Shown here in pieces: positions 5,984-6,577 of a stretch of DNA of 6,577 bases. Position 1 is the stretch's first letter. Each line of letters begins with the position of its first letter. The stretch is from an uncultured Candidatus Melainabacteria bacterium (lineage in GTDB: Bacteria; Cyanobacteriota; Vampirovibrionia; Gastranaerophilales; Gastranaerophilaceae): positions 1-6,577 of the forward strand of contig CAKURN010000082.1 of the NCBI GenBank assembly GCA_934675695.1, read 5' to 3'. The position numbers were made by a program, and so were the translations under genes. The notes under the pieces were generated by a model that was not told the DNA's origin, did no database searches, and worked only from the letters and a program-made list of their open reading frames with translations.

Positions 5984-6577
5984 ATGAAAAGAATGGTTTT
6001 AACTTTGGTCTTTGTTTTGGCAACGACGACAAATGTTTTTGCCAATATCGTTAATCTCGACTTGAAAGAAATGATAGATGTCGGATTGAAAGAAAATTGT
6101 GAATTAAAAGCGAAAAGAATGGAACTTGAGGCTGCAAAAGCCGATATAAAAATCGCAAACAAATTAAAAAATCCCCAAATTCAATCAAACATAGTAATGG
6201 GTAATGTTGCTTTGGGAAATTCTTCTCAAGTAGGTGTTGCATTACCGATTGAGATGATGAAACGTGGAATTAGAAAGAAAAAAGCCAAAGACGAATACAA
6301 TATAAAAGAACTTGAACTAAAACAAGCCGAACACAATTACAAACTTCAAATAATGCAAGCGTATTTTGATATTTTGTATGCAAAATCGGTATACAGCATT
6401 CAACAAGAACGCTTGAAACGTTTTAAAGATTTGGTACAAATCACAACTGACAAACCAAAATACCCTTCATACGAAATAGATAACTTAAAAGCAGATATAC
6501 AATACGCTCAGCAGTTAAACGTTGTAAATAGAGCACAATCAACCCTGATTGCAAAACAGTTTGAATTATACAAAATC
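5984..6577 (+). CDS. TolC-family outer-membrane efflux protein, 5' part
   Basis: The frame stays open for 198 codons to the window edge, so the gene is truncated by the window, not broken. Residues 1-20 form a signal peptide: a positive MKR start, a hydrophobic core and a VFA cleavage site before N21. The mature part begins with the TolC-like pattern of a short strand plus a helix ending in LKNPQIQ (about 63-69), then alternating hydrophobic residues to about residue 92 (a likely beta-barrel hairpin), an RGIRKKKA turn (97-104) and a long helix with AYFDILYAK (126-134). This is the first of the two repeats in a TolC/CusC protomer, which normally has about 400-470 residues. Such proteins form the outer-membrane channel of tripartite efflux or type I secretion systems; the inner-membrane and adaptor genes may follow to the right. 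No ribosome site precedes the ATG. The next in-frame ATG (5993) would remove the KR charges of the signal peptide, so 5984 is preferred. Confidence 0.82.
   Translation, partial: MKRMVLTLVFVLATTTNVFANIVNLDLKEMIDVGLKENCELKAKRMELEAAKADIKIANKLKNPQIQSNIVMGNVALGNSSQVGVALPIEMMKRGIRKKKAKDEYNIKELELKQAEHNYKLQIMQAYFDILYAKSVYSIQQERLKRFKDLVQITTDKPKYPSYEIDNLKADIQYAQQLNVVNRAQSTLIAKQFELYKI

Noticed and set aside
5956..6242. Two short minus-strand open frames opposite the TolC-like gene
   Set aside because: The plus-strand frame here has a signal peptide and TolC-type pattern and continues to the window edge; the minus frames are shadows of it.
1..6577. CRISPR array, tRNA/rRNA, insertion sequence, prophage or alternative genetic code
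   Set aside because: I saw no regularly spaced repeats, cloverleaf-like segment, transposase or phage gene. All complete genes end in TAA and no frame needs a reassigned stop codon.

Overview
The window is AT-rich (by eye about 30% G+C) and densely coding. It uses the standard bacterial code: every complete gene ends in TAA and Trp is read from TGG. The best taxonomic clue is the first gene, a clear LdpA-family iron-sulfur protein, a family known mainly from Cyanobacteria and their non-photosynthetic relatives. LdpA, very low G+C, a TolC-type outer-membrane protein (so a Gram-negative envelope) and a very large HD-domain protein of unknown role together suggest a gut-type non-photosynthetic cyanobacterial relative (Vampirovibrionia/Melainabacteria, perhaps Gastranaerophilales). 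This is an inference from one marker and composition.

Layout. Bases 1-85 are intergenic and hold a perfect 12-bp inverted repeat. Bases 86-1808 are a minus-strand pair, a HAD-family phosphatase followed after a single base by the LdpA-like protein, probably one transcript with coupled translation. Bases 1809-1962 are a divergent regulatory gap. Bases 1963-5061 (plus strand) encode a 1032-residue multidomain protein with an HD phosphohydrolase-type core and an unrecognised C-terminal module. Bases 5082-5119 form a bidirectional intrinsic terminator shared with the convergent gene at 5095-5907 (minus), a CheR-like SAM-dependent methyltransferase whose last codons form one arm of the hairpin. 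Bases 5908-5983 are a short divergent promoter region. The start of a TolC-family outer-membrane protein (5984 to the window end, plus strand) has a signal peptide and is cut by the window edge.

The genes do not form one obvious pathway. The HAD and LdpA-like genes are the only convincing operon. The large HD protein is the most novel item. It has a Lys/Thr-rich low-complexity N-terminus, a long helical middle, a complete set of HD metal-ligand candidates and a conserved-looking C-terminal region that I cannot assign (an ADP-ribosyltransferase-like fold is a weak hypothesis). No tRNA, rRNA, CRISPR array, insertion sequence or phage gene was found.
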